This document shows, one piece after another, positions 44,746 through 56,699 of a DNA stretch of 64,000 nucleotides. Under the pieces are notes generated by a model. That model ran no database searches, had not been told where the DNA came from, and saw only the letters and a list, made by a program, of their open reading frames with translations. This DNA comes from Canna indica. Lineage: Eukaryota; Streptophyta; Magnoliopsida; Zingiberales; Cannaceae. The stretch lies in NCBI GenBank assembly GCA_034359265.1, contig CP136890.1:78455501-78519500 (forward strand), given 5' to 3'. The position numbers were made by a program, and so were the translations under genes. Position 1 is the first letter of the stretch. Each line of letters starts with the position of its first letter.

Positions 44746-47484
44746 CTAGTATAAGACCCGCGCAATGCGCGGCGATCTTAATTCATGTTAGATCTAATAA
44801 ATTTGCTATTAATATATATCAATATTTGAAAAATAATATTGTGCATAAATCACAAATAAATTAATATAAAAATGAATATTTTATAAACTACGAAAAACTT
44901 TTTGGTATACAACATTTGTAATTTCTTTTTCAATATGATCTTCTGAATTACAAATCAAAATCTTTAAATTTTTTCTAATGGTCACCCTAGACACTGCGAC
45001 ATAAAGTTGTCTATGAGTGAAGATAGGTTTTTTGAGAAAAACACCGATATTTGAAAGTGATCGGCCCTGACTTTTATTGATAGTCATCACATAAGAAATC
45101 ATAATAGGAAATTATCTCATTTGAAAGTTAACTAGCAGTCTTGGATCTGATGGTGTCAACGACATACGTGGAATGAATATCTTTTCTCCGCAATTAGTTC
45201 CAGAAATAATCTTGGCTTCAAGGACTCGGTTCCCAAGTCTTGTACCAATCGTGTTCCATTATATAATCCGACAGATGGATCGATATTTCTTAGCAAAATA
45301 ATAGGAGTCTCAATTTTTAATGTCAAAGAATGATTATGAACATCAGAACATTTGATGCAGTTCAAGAAGTCTGGTGTGTGAATCTGATCCAACAAAGTCC
45401 TTCTAGAATCTGATAAGCACGTGCTATATGAGCTCACCCATTCCTGGGGGAACAAAGAATATTCTTCCACTCGAAAATTAGCTTGTCTCTCTTCGAGTAC
45501 AACGTCTAATGTCTTGCTTCCATGTAAACAACAAAGAAAATTCAACAAATGTTAAACTTCTTGCCTCTGGAAAACATTTGTTAGCTTTGAACCAAGCTAA
45601 AAATTGAGACTCATTAATTGTTGGTCAATTTGCCACTTCAGATATTGGATTGTCATCATTGAAAATTACAGACTGTTCATTTGGAAGATGAAATGACAAT
45701 CGTTGCACAAATGAATATCTGTAATAAATGTCGAAATAAAAATTCTCCATATTGCTTCACAGGGAGAGATATATCGAAAATCATAAAATATTTTGATCTT
45801 ATCAACAGGAGATTGTATTTCAGACTATGAGGCCGAGTCAACAAATGTATAAATCTATAACTCATTTTTATAAATCTATAATCCATGTATATTAATCAAT
45901 ATTAATTGTCCAATTTTTAGAAGATATTTACTTGATGGAATGGTATTCAAATCTGGCAATAGATCTTCATTTAAACTATCTGAATTTATGACAAAAGCAT
46001 AATGTCAATAAATTACATTTAGTGTGAAATATTACTTATATAATTTAATTTATTATACCTGTTTGCATTGTATTTAAATCAGGAATCGAATATGTGCAAG
46101 TACCCACTGAAAAATTTACGAAATTAACATACATTAGTCCTTATATGGGTTCATTTTTCACTACATTCATTAACATATTATATATCAATGATAGGTAAAC
46201 CTTATTTATGAGGAATATCATGCCCACCATTTTGATCGTCAACTCCGAAAACTTCTTTATGTTGGGTGTTACCATTTCCTACATCATTCAATTTAGGCAA
46301 AATCATCTTCATTACACTTCTACCTCCAAACATATTAATTATTTTAAATATTCTATTTATGGATTAACTATCTTATCTATTCTATATACATCAATGATAA
46401 TTAAAAATATATATGTACAACGAATTTGTTCTACAAATTACCATTTCCATGATCCCCAAGAACTGTCTTTATCAACTTGGAAGCTCTGTAATTTGGATAC
46501 CGATTTCTTCTATCAGACAAATCTTTTTCTCTGACTCTTGATATATGACTGCCCTTGATTGATCCTCGTATATCTCTTAAATTGCTTGAAGTCGCAACAA
46601 CGGATGATACAAAAAAATAATGAATTCAATTTTGTAAGCTTTTTGAATATATATGAGTCATAAGAAGTTTTTTTTTTTTTGAAATACGACGTAAATTTGG
46701 TGATCACATAGATTTATTGGCTCAAAAAATAATTAGAAAATCTCATTATATGTATCATGATTCTGAAATTTTCATGTCTTTTAAAATTAAAATGATTGTA
46801 TTTTTTTTATAATTATTCATAATTCTATTTTTAAATAAATAAAAATTAGTTAAGCTACTTTAGATTAAATTTTAGTTTTAAAATAACAATATTATTTTGG
46901 AAAATAACCAAATATTGTTAAAAAAATCTAAGTATATGTATTATAATGGTGAAATTTTCATATGTTTTTTTAATTTAAAAATTACTATTGTCCACTATAA
47001 ATACAACATCCTTCTTATTAAATTAACATGAATAGCACAAAATTAATATTAAATTAAATCCAATATCTATATATCAATATATTTTAACTAAATCCAATAT
47101 ATTTCAATTACATCACATTTTTTAGTCGGCTCATTAAGGATAACGTGAATCTTGGTCAATTAAATATTAAATAGTTAAAAAATGTAATATTACATAATTA
47201 AAAGAGGTAATATTACATGTCATCCAAGAGAACTAATATTAAGAAAAAGAACTAATATTAAGAGAGGTAATATTACATGCTATAAAAAATCAATGCAATG
47301 AATACAAATTCCTTTTCTTAAAGCATCTACATTAATATTATAAACTATTATATATTAATATTTAAAATTCATTTTTGGATTCATGACATATTAAATCATT
47401 ATAAAAAATATTAAAGTACTTATACTTATGTCACTTGACATAGTTCTTATCATGACACTTGTCATGATAATAAGGCTAGATTCT
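44746..47484 (-). mobile_element. Helitron B
   Basis: The 3' end on the minus strand reads GCCGCGCATTGCGCGGGTCT then TATACTAG (44746), with host T next. The presumed 5' end is TCTAGCCTTATTATC near 47480, preceded by A as expected. The interior holds helicase remains (44881-45730) and AT-rich sequence. The final 400-700 bases before each 3' end in the array (44335-44745, 47028-47490) are copies of one another, so A, B and C lie head to tail. Confidence 0.75.
44881..45730 (-). pseudogene. Helitron PIF1-type helicase remnants (Helitron B)
   Basis: From upstream, the minus strand reads SFVQRLSFHLPNEQSVIFND (about 45720), then a frame from 45600 with FLAWFKANKCFPEA and FFVPPGMGE, then a jump directly to the C-terminal part. 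That part ends MISYVMTINKSQGRSLSNIG and FTHRQLYVAVSRVTIRKNLK at 44881-45102. The ATP-binding and GDFRQ region present in Helitron A has been deleted. Several stops occur. Confidence 0.85.
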
Positions 47485-47496
47485 TTTTTATATATA
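45890..47496. other. AT-rich interior of Helitron B
   Basis: Mostly AT-rich with small frames. On the minus strand near 46200-46320 an NGGHDIPHK-type end is visible and may be a further piece of a Helitron ORF. 47028-47490 repeats 44335-44745. No complete gene. Confidence 0.4.
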
Positions 47497-49272
47497 CTAG
47501 TATAAGACCCGCGCGATGCGCGGCGATCTTAATTCACGTTAGATCTAATAAATTTGCTATTAATATATATCAATATTTGAAAAATAATATTGTGCATAAA
47601 TTAATATAAAAATGAATATTTTATAAATTACGAAAAACATTTTGGTATACAACATTTGTAATTTCTTTTTCAATATGATATTCTAAATTATAAATTTAAA
47701 TCTTTAAATTTTTTCTAATGGTCACCCTGGACACTGCGACATAAAGTTGTCCATGAGTGAAGACAAGTTTTTTGACAAAAACACCGCATATTATATATTA
47801 AATAATTAACACCATTTGAAAATTCAAGTGCATGAATGTATTGAAAAAATTATCTTAAATATTGAAAATTTGTAATGAATTGTGACATATCTAAAAAAAC
47901 AAATCAATTGATTATGATGATAATGATCCCAAGAACAAATTAAGGGTCATCAAAACACACAATAATCCTCTAAAAAAACTCATAGTTTTTTTTACTATAT
48001 ATTAAACAATTAACTCCATTCGAAAATTCAAGTATATGAATATCCTTGGAAAACTCAAATATAATTATTTATGTATCTGATTAAGATAAATGAAGTATGA
48101 CAATAAAATAGATGCAAACAATCAATATATAATAGATGCAAAATGAATTATCAAAAAAGTTTATGCCATAAGTGCATTACATAAATTTGTTTCAAAATAA
48201 TCGACATAATAGGAAAATTAAATTGAGTATAACATATTGATAAATTCCCAAACTTATATATATAGTAACTACTAATATTATTCATCAAGACTTCTCAACG
48301 CTCCACCTTTGGAATCTTCAACTTTCTTTTAGTAGAGGACATGTACTTGAGGATCACCATCAATATTTTTTTGAAGATCAATAGCTTCAATTGTTATTTT
48401 AAACGGAGTCTTAATTGGCGAAGTTGCATCTGATTCCATCGACATCGAGTCCTACAAATCAATAGAAATTGTATAAATCAAGATTAATATAATAAACCAA
48501 AATCGAAAAAAATTTAATCTTGATATTCAAACACTTGTATGTATAACTTACTTTAAATTCCTTGGGGTCAAATTTGAAATACCATCATAAGCATAATCAG
48601 GTACATATTAAAAAAATGTATACATATCAGACTTGTCATATACAATTAGCAGTTAATATATATTTTGGTCATAAATTTAACTCACACTATAGTTGTTCTT
48701 TGAAATATTGGCAGAAAATTTAGTTACCAAGTCATCATCACTTGAGAACTTAATAGTGGTAAAGACAACATCACAAGACTTACTGTGAGACCTAATCAAA
48801 ATTTTAAAAAGGTGCTTTTTGTCCAATAGATTATCTAAGTCTGCAGGATGCATATTATCATCATTATCCTAAATCAAATATATAAATAAAGTTACACTTT
48901 AATCATAATATAATATTAATTTGCACACAAAACATTATATATATGTAATGATTCCAGAACTATTATGGATTCTTTGAGTTCCTTCGTTGTACAACCCAAT
49001 AGTTGTACTATATCACAATCCCACATCAAAAGTAACACACTGACACTAGCATCCATCACACGACAATGAACTTTGAACCTTTAATAATATATTATGTTAG
49101 TTACGCCAAAAATAATATATATAATATATATATATAATAGATAAAAACAACAACAAAATACCTCGGAGTCCCCACAAAATCAAACATATCACACTTGGTA
49201 CAATAATATTTTCCTCCAACTTCCTCCAATCCTTCAGGACATCTCTTGCAACCAATGTAATACCAACCCTTG
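47497..49272 (-). mobile_element. Helitron C, truncated, with RPA-like gene
   Basis: The 3' end on the minus strand reads GCCGCGCATCGCGCGGGTCT then TATACTAG at 47497. 47504-47790 matches the corresponding part of A and B; 47900-48475 matches 43120-43697 of A. An RPA-like gene follows (48300-49255). The copy stops at about 49272, where a gypsy protease gene begins, so the 5' part is lost or displaced. Confidence 0.8.
48300..49255 (-). pseudogene. Helitron-type RPA70-like single-strand DNA-binding protein, C-terminal exons
   Basis: Minus-strand blocks in order: GWYYIGCKRCPEGLEE and GGKYYCTKCDMFDFVGTP, a four-cysteine zinc finger (49170-49265); KVHCRVMDASVSVLLLMWDC and DIVQLLGCTTKELKES (about 48960-49080), an OB-fold; MHPADLDNLLDKKHLFKILI (about 48800-48860); and a last exon around 48300-48450 ending before a stop. 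This matches the C-terminal DNA-binding domain of RPA70 proteins carried by plant Helitrons. The zinc-finger exon is fused upstream to gypsy sequence, so the N-terminal part is missing. Confidence 0.8.
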
Positions 49273-51166
49273 CCGGTGGTAGTCCCGGTAGTTTTTCTGG
49301 GAACACGTCAAGGAAATCCATGACCATCGGAGTCTTCTCTAAGCTAACAGTCGAGTCTCTGTCATTAGTATCTGTAGACACAAAGGCCACAAATGATTGA
49401 CAATCTCCTGCCATTAGCTTGCAGGACTGGAGGGCTAATATCACTCTGATGGAATCTCCCCTCCCATCGCCCTGGAAGATAAAGGGTGGTAATCCCGGCT
49501 TGCAGAAAGTGACCACCTTTGTCCTGCAGTTGAGTGACGCAAAGTGAGCTGACAACCAATCCATGCCCAATATTACATCCAGCTCAAGAGTTGGTAGGAG
49601 CATCAGCTCCGTTTTCAAATCATGCCCACCTATGGAGATCTCACAGTCCCTAAAGACCGTTTTAGCAATCACAGTATCACCTGTAGGTGTCGATACTGCC
49701 AAAGGCTCAATGAGCCAACTTTTGTCTTTCCCTAATCTTGAAGCCAACAACTCAGATAGAAAAGAATGTGTAGCACTCGGATCAAATAATGCATAAGCAG
49801 GTAATGAATTAACTGTAATGATACCTGTCATCACTGCATTGGACGCCTCTGCACCCTCAGGAGTTAACGCAAAAACTCGAGCAGGTGCCCTCCCTGGGCC
49901 TGTCGTGCGCTGCTGCCCTGACGCTTGGGTCTGAGTCCGCTGCGCTACCGATGCCGTAGACATGGGAGCCCTCCCCCTGGACTGAGTCGCTGCTCGACCG
50001 CCCCCGACCAGGCAGTTCCTCCTGATGTGGCCTGGCTGGCCACACCCAAAACAGGCGTCGGTACGACCTAAACAAATCCCCGAGTGCCTCCTCCCACACT
50101 GTCCACACTGCGGAATCTGAGACTCACCCCTCTGTCCTCCGAATGATACAGCACCCTATGTGGTCGACTGCCCTGAGCTTGCCAGCCCTCTGGAATTGCT
50201 CTGCCCACGGCCCTGCGGGCGAGTTGCCCCAGAGCCACTCACCTCTGAATGAAACTGCCGGTCCCCTCCTCCATGAGGTCTGAACCTCTTCTTTACTGGC
50301 CCATCATGCCAATCTGTAGGTGCCATGGCCTCTTTCCGCATCGCCTCATCCATCACTTGTACAAAAGTGGTGTCCTCAGTGTAGTGGATCAATATGCCTA
50401 TCTGCACTCTCAGGCCCTCCACGAACTGCCTCACTCGGTCAGCCTCTTTCGCCACCAAGGTTGGGTGGTAATGAGACAATCGCGTGAACTCTACCTCATA
50501 CTCCGCCACTGTCATATTGCATGTCTGACGAAGCTGCTCAAATTCTCTCGCCTGCCTCTCACGAACTTTCCCGGGGACGTACTTCTCCACAATGGCATTT
50601 CGAAATTCCTCCCAGGTAGGAGATGGCGCGTGAGTTCCTCGGCGGGCCTTCCATGTCTGATGCCATTCTTTTGCCGGGCCCCTCAGCTGAAGCCCGACCA
50701 TGTGTGCCATAGCCTTAGAAGAACAAACCAACACCTCGCATAGCCCCATGCAATCATTCAAAAATGTTGTCACCTCCACCTGTGGATCAGCACCTGTGTG
50801 CACTGGCGGTATCAGCTTTACGAAGTTCATGTACAAGGTATTGCTTGCCGCTAGTTCCCGACGTTCCTCTTCTCTGCTCCTAAATTGAACTAGTTCAACT
50901 ATGTTCGGCACTGCGGGTCCCACTGGTGGCACAGGCGGGGCTTTGCGGCTGTCTCGTCTCTCGCTCCCTACCTCCTGCTCTTTGCGAAACTCATCTCGCT
51001 CTCTACGAAGCTCCTGGGTTAGTTCCATCACTCTAGAGTCCTGTACTGCCTCCTCCTGGGCCACCCGACCGGTGCCCCGAGCCCGTCCCCGACCACGGCC
51101 TCGGCCTCACCTACTAGCGGAGTTGCTCCTGCTACCGCTCAACACGACATCGTCATGCACCTCCAT
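49273..51166 (-). pseudogene. Ty3/gypsy gag-protease
   Basis: It starts at ATG 51166 (MEVHDDVVLSGS). A TGA follows within about 20 codons, then 302 codons open to a TAG at 50153-50155. The gag core includes FVKLIPPVHTGADPQVEVTT and ERQAREFEQLRQTCNMTVAE. Next come the zinc knuckle CFGCGQPGHIRRNC (about 50030) and the protease with the active-site region YALFDPSATHSFLS and DVILGMDWLS, all in one frame. It breaks off after KLPGLPPAR at about 49273, at the junction with the Helitron RPA gene. RT, RNase H and integrase are absent. The two nonsense codons are the only coding damage I see in this part. Confidence 0.9.
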
Positions 51167-51351
51167 ATAGATAGATCTATCAGCAATAAAACAATTTCCA
51201 CACAATTTAATACACAATTAACCAATATTTAATCATGAATACGTACCGCCGCTGGTGCGCAGGTTCAATCATCAATCTCGTGACTAGGACATACCATGTG
51301 TAGACACGCTAGCAATGCCTCATACGATACCTAAAGTCCTATTGTCGTACC

Positions 51352-51364
51352 CGCTCTGATACCG
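51352..51364 (-). promoter_or_regulatory. Primer binding site of the gypsy fragment
   Basis: Minus-strand GGTATCAGAGCGG, a few bases after the LTR end (GAGGTGTGACA, ending 51368). The initiator methionine tRNA-type TGGTATCAGAGC is usual; the first base here has changed. Confidence 0.7.
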
Positions 51365-51367
51365 TAT

Positions 51368-52387
51368 TGTCACACCTCAAAAATATAGACGTAACCGGTC
51401 AGAGTACTACAGGTACCCCGAAGCCTAATCCAACATCAAAATCAATAGATACAAAACTTTGGACAACCTAAAAGACTAGTATCCTACAATAACATAAATG
51501 ATCAAAATTTCCAACTCAAAACCATAAGAAATCTGATAACTGCATATGTTCAACTCATTTAAAATGAGCCAACAATTTATTTGAGATTCAATGCGGAAAC
51601 ATAGCGTTAAGTGTCCATTTACAAAATAAAAGAAAATGGTGAATATGACTCTATGAACTCAACATAACTCTCGACCACGACGTGTCACGAGATCAGCCGT
51701 CCCTGACACCGCCAACTGTGCTACGGTATTCTAGTACCTGCTTGATTACGCTCAGGTGTTGCAAAATAGTGAAATAAGCAGTAAATCCAACTAGGACTTA
51801 GTGAGTGACATAATCTCCTGCAGCCATGCTCAAAAAAGCAAACCAGCAGATATACATGTGTATGCTATAAACTCAATATTTCATAAACAGGATGAGGTGC
51901 ACCAAGAAAATATAGATATACTCAGTGTAACCATGCATCTATCTAAGGAACAACTAGAAAGAGCATATTAATAATCCTAACATGAGATAAACAACAATGA
52001 AGTCATTCAACTATTCACGCAAGCCACCCGAGTCGGTCGTCAGCGTGGCAGTACTAACGAGCTTCCCGGTCCAAGGATCCGTCGGTCCGATCATCGATCT
52101 AGAGTATAGTCATGGATAAGTAAATAATCAGCTACTCTTGAGTATAGTCATGGATAAGTAAATAAGTAAACAGAATTATATATCTCAACAGATAAATTTT
52201 AATCAAATGTATAAATTGTGAGTGGTTTACACGATTTCAAGCACATAAGATGTGCATAATTAAAGAATATCCCAGACAGTGCATATGCTCGACATTGACA
52301 GATGGAATACAAAGAATAAACATTCAACAAAAGGTCACATTTCTTATTACTATGAAATTTAGGATTTTTAATCTAATTGTGTTACCT
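51368..52387 (-). repeat. Probable 5' LTR of the gypsy fragment (outer end not found)
   Basis: The inner LTR end is TGTCACACCTC (51368 in plus orientation). Sequence to the right is non-coding, with an imperfect duplication of AGTATAGTCATGGATAAGTA around 52106 and 52141. No second copy exists in the window, so the outer boundary is unknown. It may stop before, or include, the DGD gene fragment. Confidence 0.5.
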
Positions 52388-52679
52388 TTGCAGGGTAGAA
52401 TTTCAAGTTGAATCTTGATTGAAAATCAATTCTCGCTTCAAGCCAGTGACGTACATAGCCTTCATCTTCTCATGTTGAATTGAGTGTAATGTTGTTCGGG
52501 TAAACTAACTCCTGAAGTCCTGATCCTTGATGGAAAGCCAAGGGACAACCAAAGTAACATCTCTATCACCATTCTTTGCATGATAAGCAGCACGAAATAA
52601 AGGATTAACAGCAGTCCCTCCCGGTCATCCATGGAAGAGTTGCAGTTGTGAATATAGCAATATGTTGCTTTCTAGACAT
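52388..52679 (-). pseudogene. Digalactosyldiacylglycerol synthase (DGD1-like) gene fragment
   Basis: Starting near 52679, the minus strand reads MSRKQHIAIFTTATLPWM, then after a 4-base insertion [20 protein letters not shown] and VPWLSIKDQ, then after an 8-base insertion [12 protein letters not shown], one stop, and GYVRHWLEARIDF..FNLKFYPAK up to a GT donor (GTAACAC) at 52387. This is the conserved N-terminal part of the plastid-envelope galactosyltransferase that makes digalactosyl lipid. The intact-looking donor suggests a genomic copy. Sequence upstream (52680-52820) contains an acceptor-like TTTCAG but nothing I recognise. The rest of the gene is absent, so it is a decayed fragment, perhaps moved here by one of the neighbouring elements. 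Confidence 0.85.
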
Positions 52680-52999
52680 TATATCATGCAAGCAGTGGAT
52701 AATTAATCATGTCTGTAATATTTATCTCGAGTTCATATCATTAAAATTTCTAGTTGGAGAAACACGTGCTGCGATATAAGCTCTTGGATGCCAGACCTGA
52801 AATCATTACAACTAATCATAAAAAGAACAAAATAATATGGTGTTCAAATTGACATCTTTGTCAATAGGGCATGACAACCATAATTCAAATCTGGTGTTCT
52901 AATGATCACGAATTTAACCAGCGAAGGAATCAGCTAAAGGAGAAACAAAGTAAAACGGGGTAATTAAAATCCCTAAAAGCTAAATGATAATCAGCTAAA

Positions 53000-53361
53000 T
53001 GAGAAGCTTCAACTTTTGGTGAGATCTAGACTTCTCTCTTTCTTTGTTGTTGTTGATGATGATTTCATCTTTTTGAAATGATAATCTTGATAATTTGATG
53101 TGTACCTCTAGTTAATCTAGAGAAGAATATTGTGTTTCCATTATTTTGATTATAGTGGAAGTTTGAAGTGGACTTTGGTCCCGTGGTTTTTCTCATCATC
53201 GGAGTTTTCCACGTAAAAATTCTTGTGTTGATCTTGGGGTTGCGTGTTCAAATATTTTCATGAATATTTGTTAATATCAGCTTTCTTAATTGCACAAAGA
53301 GGGAAAAGTTTTGACACTTGTGGTTTGTGAATTTGGTGTATACAGGTGACTTTTCTTATCA
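53000..53361 (+). repeat. Ty1/copia 5' LTR (left boundary approximate)
   Basis: The sequence to 53361 (ends CTTATCA) is directly followed by a copia primer binding site. It includes TTTGGTCCCGTGGTTTTTCTC and TTTTCCACGTAAAAATTCTTG, typical of plant copia LTRs near the transcript start. The left end was not located. Confidence 0.65.
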
Positions 53362-53364
53362 GAG

Positions 53365-53377
53365 TGGTATCAGAGCC
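53365..53377 (+). promoter_or_regulatory. Copia primer binding site
   Basis: TGGTATCAGAGCC, complementary to the 3' end of initiator methionine tRNA, lies a few bases after the LTR. Confidence 0.85.
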
Positions 53378-53409
53378 AAGTTCTGTAGATTGGTTCTTGT
53401 GCAATTAAA

Positions 53410-53851
53410 ATGGAGAAGGAAGATTCAGGCATGATAAAACTTACCTCCTCCATTTATTTCCTATGGAAGACACTGATGGAAGATCACCTTTATTATCATA
53501 ATTTAGCCTAGCCGCTTAAGAGCGAAGGAAAGAAAGCTACTGATGTGGAGCAGGCTAAATGGAATTCATTAAACAGGAAAGCTACAGCTGCTATTAGGAG
53601 ATGGGTATCTCTTAAATCCATCAACCACATTTCTCAGGAACATGATTGCTATAAAGTTTGGAAGATGTTGGAAGAAACTTTTGCCAAGGAGAGTGCACAA
53701 AACAAGGCTTTCGCGATAAGAGACCTTGTAAACTTGAAGTATCGAGATGGTGATGATGCTTCGGTGCACTTGAATGACTTCCAAGGGTTCCTGAACCAGT
53801 TGACGTTGATGAACATTGTGTTAGATGATGAGATACAAGCACTAATCCTAT
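53410..53851 (+). pseudogene. Ty1/copia gag, first part (interrupted by CACTA-6)
   Basis: It begins at ATG 53410 with MEKEDSGMIKLTSS and FLWKTLMEDHLYYHN, has a stop near 53510, then reads on from 53545 with LNRKATAAIRRWVSLKSINH and AIRDLVNLKYRDGDDASVHL. The frame is cut at 53851 by CACTA-6. The remainder of the same frame resumes at 63798, beyond the transposon. Confidence 0.9.
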
Positions 53852-53869
53852 CACTACTAAAAAATGGCT

Positions 53870-54245
53870 TATCTGTGACAGACAATACCGTCGCAAAACG
53901 GTCGCTAAAACCCTTCTGTGACAGAAATAAGCGGTCGCAAAAGACATTATCGCAGAAAAACTACGACGGCACAAGCAGCGGTCGCAAAAGATAACATTTT
54001 GTGATCGTAGAGCGACGATGAACGGTGGTCGCAGAATGTGGTCGCGTAATATCTGCGACCTTATTTGACCGTCGCAGAAATTTACATAGGCGACGGTACG
54101 GCGACCGCTTTTGCCGTTGCAAAATATTATATCTGCGACTATGATGCGACCGCGCTTGCCGTCGCAGACACTATAATTGCGACCGCTTTGGCGACTAGTT
54201 CGATATAATTTTTGCGACGGTAATAGCGGTCGCAAATCCATCGCA
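53870..54245. repeat. Subterminal palindromic repeats, left side of CACTA-6
   Basis: Many modules of CTGCGAC..GACCGTCGCAG type (TTTTGCGAC, GCGGTCGCA, CCGTCGCAGA), spaced roughly 20-40 bp. The matching array on the right is at 63560-63780. Similar arrays bound CACTA-4. They are probably binding sites for the element's DNA-binding protein. Confidence 0.85.
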
Positions 54246-54330
54246 AATTTGTATTTTTTTTAAAAAAAATAATTTACAAATAATATATATATATTAAATG
54301 TCTGTTTACATTTAACATCAACATCAAATT

Positions 54331-54450
54331 ATATCAAAATGCAATGCCACAACCAAAGAATATACAAGATATCAAATTATATCAAAATGCAATGCCACAA
54401 CCAAAGAATATACAAGATATCAAATTATATCAAAATGTTGCCACAACGAG
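54331..54450. repeat. 48-bp tandem repeat in CACTA-6
   Basis: Two near-identical 48-bp units containing AATGCCACAACCAAAGAATA and ACAAGATATCAAATTATATC, and a partial third. The plus-strand frame over it is incidental. Confidence 0.88.
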
Positions 54451-56139
54451 AGAATATTCAAGATGTACATCAAATTATAATGTTTATACATATTTATATC
54501 AAAATGTAATATTTACATTGTATCAAAATATGTTTACATCAAAATAGAAAATAAAATACATCAATCATGAAGCGCATCATGTGGCGGTGACGGATGCGGC
54601 GAGGAGAGGGGTTGCGTCGGGACGACATCAGTTGGTGTCGCGTCAAATGATGGGGGAGGTGGAGGGACCGGAGCACCAGGCATGGAAGAAGTAATACGTG
54701 TCATGTACTCCCTCATAGTGGCCACCTCATTGATGAGGCGTGCATGAGAAGCCTGTAATTCTGCGTGCGAAGCCTCTAAAGCTGCAAATCGATCCTGGCC
54801 CGCATGTGAAGTTGATGAACCAGCGGTGGAAGAGGTGAAGGTAGACGACCCCGCATCATGTGGCTGCAACAACGTCCGTGCGTGGGCCGTTGTGCCAATG
54901 CCATATACACGGCCGTGGTCGACTCTTGTCACCTGCATCCATGTGTCAACATTAAGCTGATGCTCTACAGGATCACCTCCCCGTTGGGTCACCAACTCAG
55001 AATACGTGGCCTTTAAATATTGATTAATTAAATTAATTTTACATAATTGAACTAATATAATTTTTTAAAAATATAAACTTTATTAAATATTAACTTACTA
55101 GGATCGTCTCCGGCCTCCCGCTGATGAATTCACCCCGGCGAGGACCATGTTTATATCTATGTCTCCTCGAAGACCCTCAAAGGATTAGCCAGAATGAGCG
55201 TCACCTGCTCGTCTCGCGTCCCCTGCAATAAAATAAATATAATTAGTTTTTCTATGATAAATAATAAAAATTATTATTAAATTACATACCATGCGACGCT
55301 CGTGACTAGTAAATGGGATGGACCCACCGGTATGTCGGGCCACGGATCCCTCAACTAGCTTCATCCGGTTCCGGTGCGCCATTCGGGAGGCACCCTACCA
55401 CTCCTCGGACGCCCAGATGTCGCATAGTCTATCCCATACGTGGCTCGTTATCCAGTTGGACCCATTTCCCTTCAGCGCATCCATAGGCGTATCCTGATTA
55501 CCGCCTACATTTGCCCGCGCCTCATCCCACGCACAGTGGAGGATATCCTTGAAAAGCTTCTTATTGTAAGCTTCTCAAGCATCCTCCACCTGAACCTGAA
55601 TGGCAGGATCCCAGGTGTATCGGGCCTACAAAAAGAAATCATTAATACAATCATTTTAATAAACACACGATTCAAATTGACTTGTACCAATAAGGATTCA
55701 ATTGAATATAAAAATATTGAGATAAATAAACACATGATTTTGACATGAAATCATATTGAACATATATATGAATTAGTGCCCTAATCACATTGCTTGTGGT
55801 GAATAATGTAGAAGAAGGTGGACCCAGAAAAGACCTCCCCAGTTTCACTTGATCACCTAAAGAGAGGATCTGAGGATGGACTCCAATGTAATAGGATTTT
55901 GACAGCTGATGCATTTTAGTTTTAACTCATTGTTAGTTGAGGAGGTGTTATATAAAGGAAAGAAGGATAAGCTAAATGGATTGAGCTATACATATTTAAA
56001 AGAACTATGAATGAAACAATGCGATAGAATGTTGAGAGACTTGTTTGGTATCATTTGATTCTATTAGTATATAATTTGAGCTATACATATTTGATTCTAT
56101 TAGTATTCAAATTGACTTGTACCAATGTATCATTGTCGT

Positions 56140-56300
56140 TGCTGTTGGTATCAGTATCCTACTGATACTGATCAGTATCAGTATCAGTATCTTACTGATC
56201 AGTATCAGTATCTTACTGATCAGTATCAGTATCTTACTGATCAGTATCAGTATCTTACTGATCAGTATCAGTATCTTACTGATATAGTTGAGGTACTGAT
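56140..56300. repeat. 21-bp tandem repeat TGATCAGTATCAGTATCTTAC
   Basis: About five almost exact copies (56164-56285), framed by looser TATCAGTAC copies. The 21-bp period keeps one frame open (repeating QYQYLTD), but this is not a gene. It belongs to a larger group of TATCAGTATC-rich patches in this intron. Confidence 0.92.
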
Positions 56301-56699
56301 CAGTATGAGTACCTAGTTGAGGTTTCCAACCTAGAAAGCTTGGAAACTATATATGAGAAGGTTCTATACTCGATTTATTATGTAAGAGTGGTGGTTACTG
56401 CAAGCCGTCCATGGCTTACTGCTCCAAATAAATCATTCACAAAGTGATATTGATCTGAATCCATATAAAATAGTGATATAGAATCATAAGGACTGCTCAG
56501 CTGGGATGGCATTTATGTTGAATCCGTAACGTAACCTAAGTTTTGTGCACCATGGAATACTGAAGGATCCAAATGATTGGATTGGCAATACTTAGTATTG
56601 ATGCAAATCTTATCTAAACTTAATTCTGCCCTTGATCTACCAAAGTCATCAATCTTGTGCAAACCATCTGTGCAAACCATCAATACTTAGTATAAGATG

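Noticed and set aside
45677..46534. Small open frames on both strands in Helitron B as host genes
   Set aside because: AT-rich, no recognisable domains, and overlapping the decayed Helitron helicase region.
56125..56316. Open frame of repeated QYQYLTD
   Set aside because: The 21-bp satellite keeps a frame open by chance; no sign of translation.
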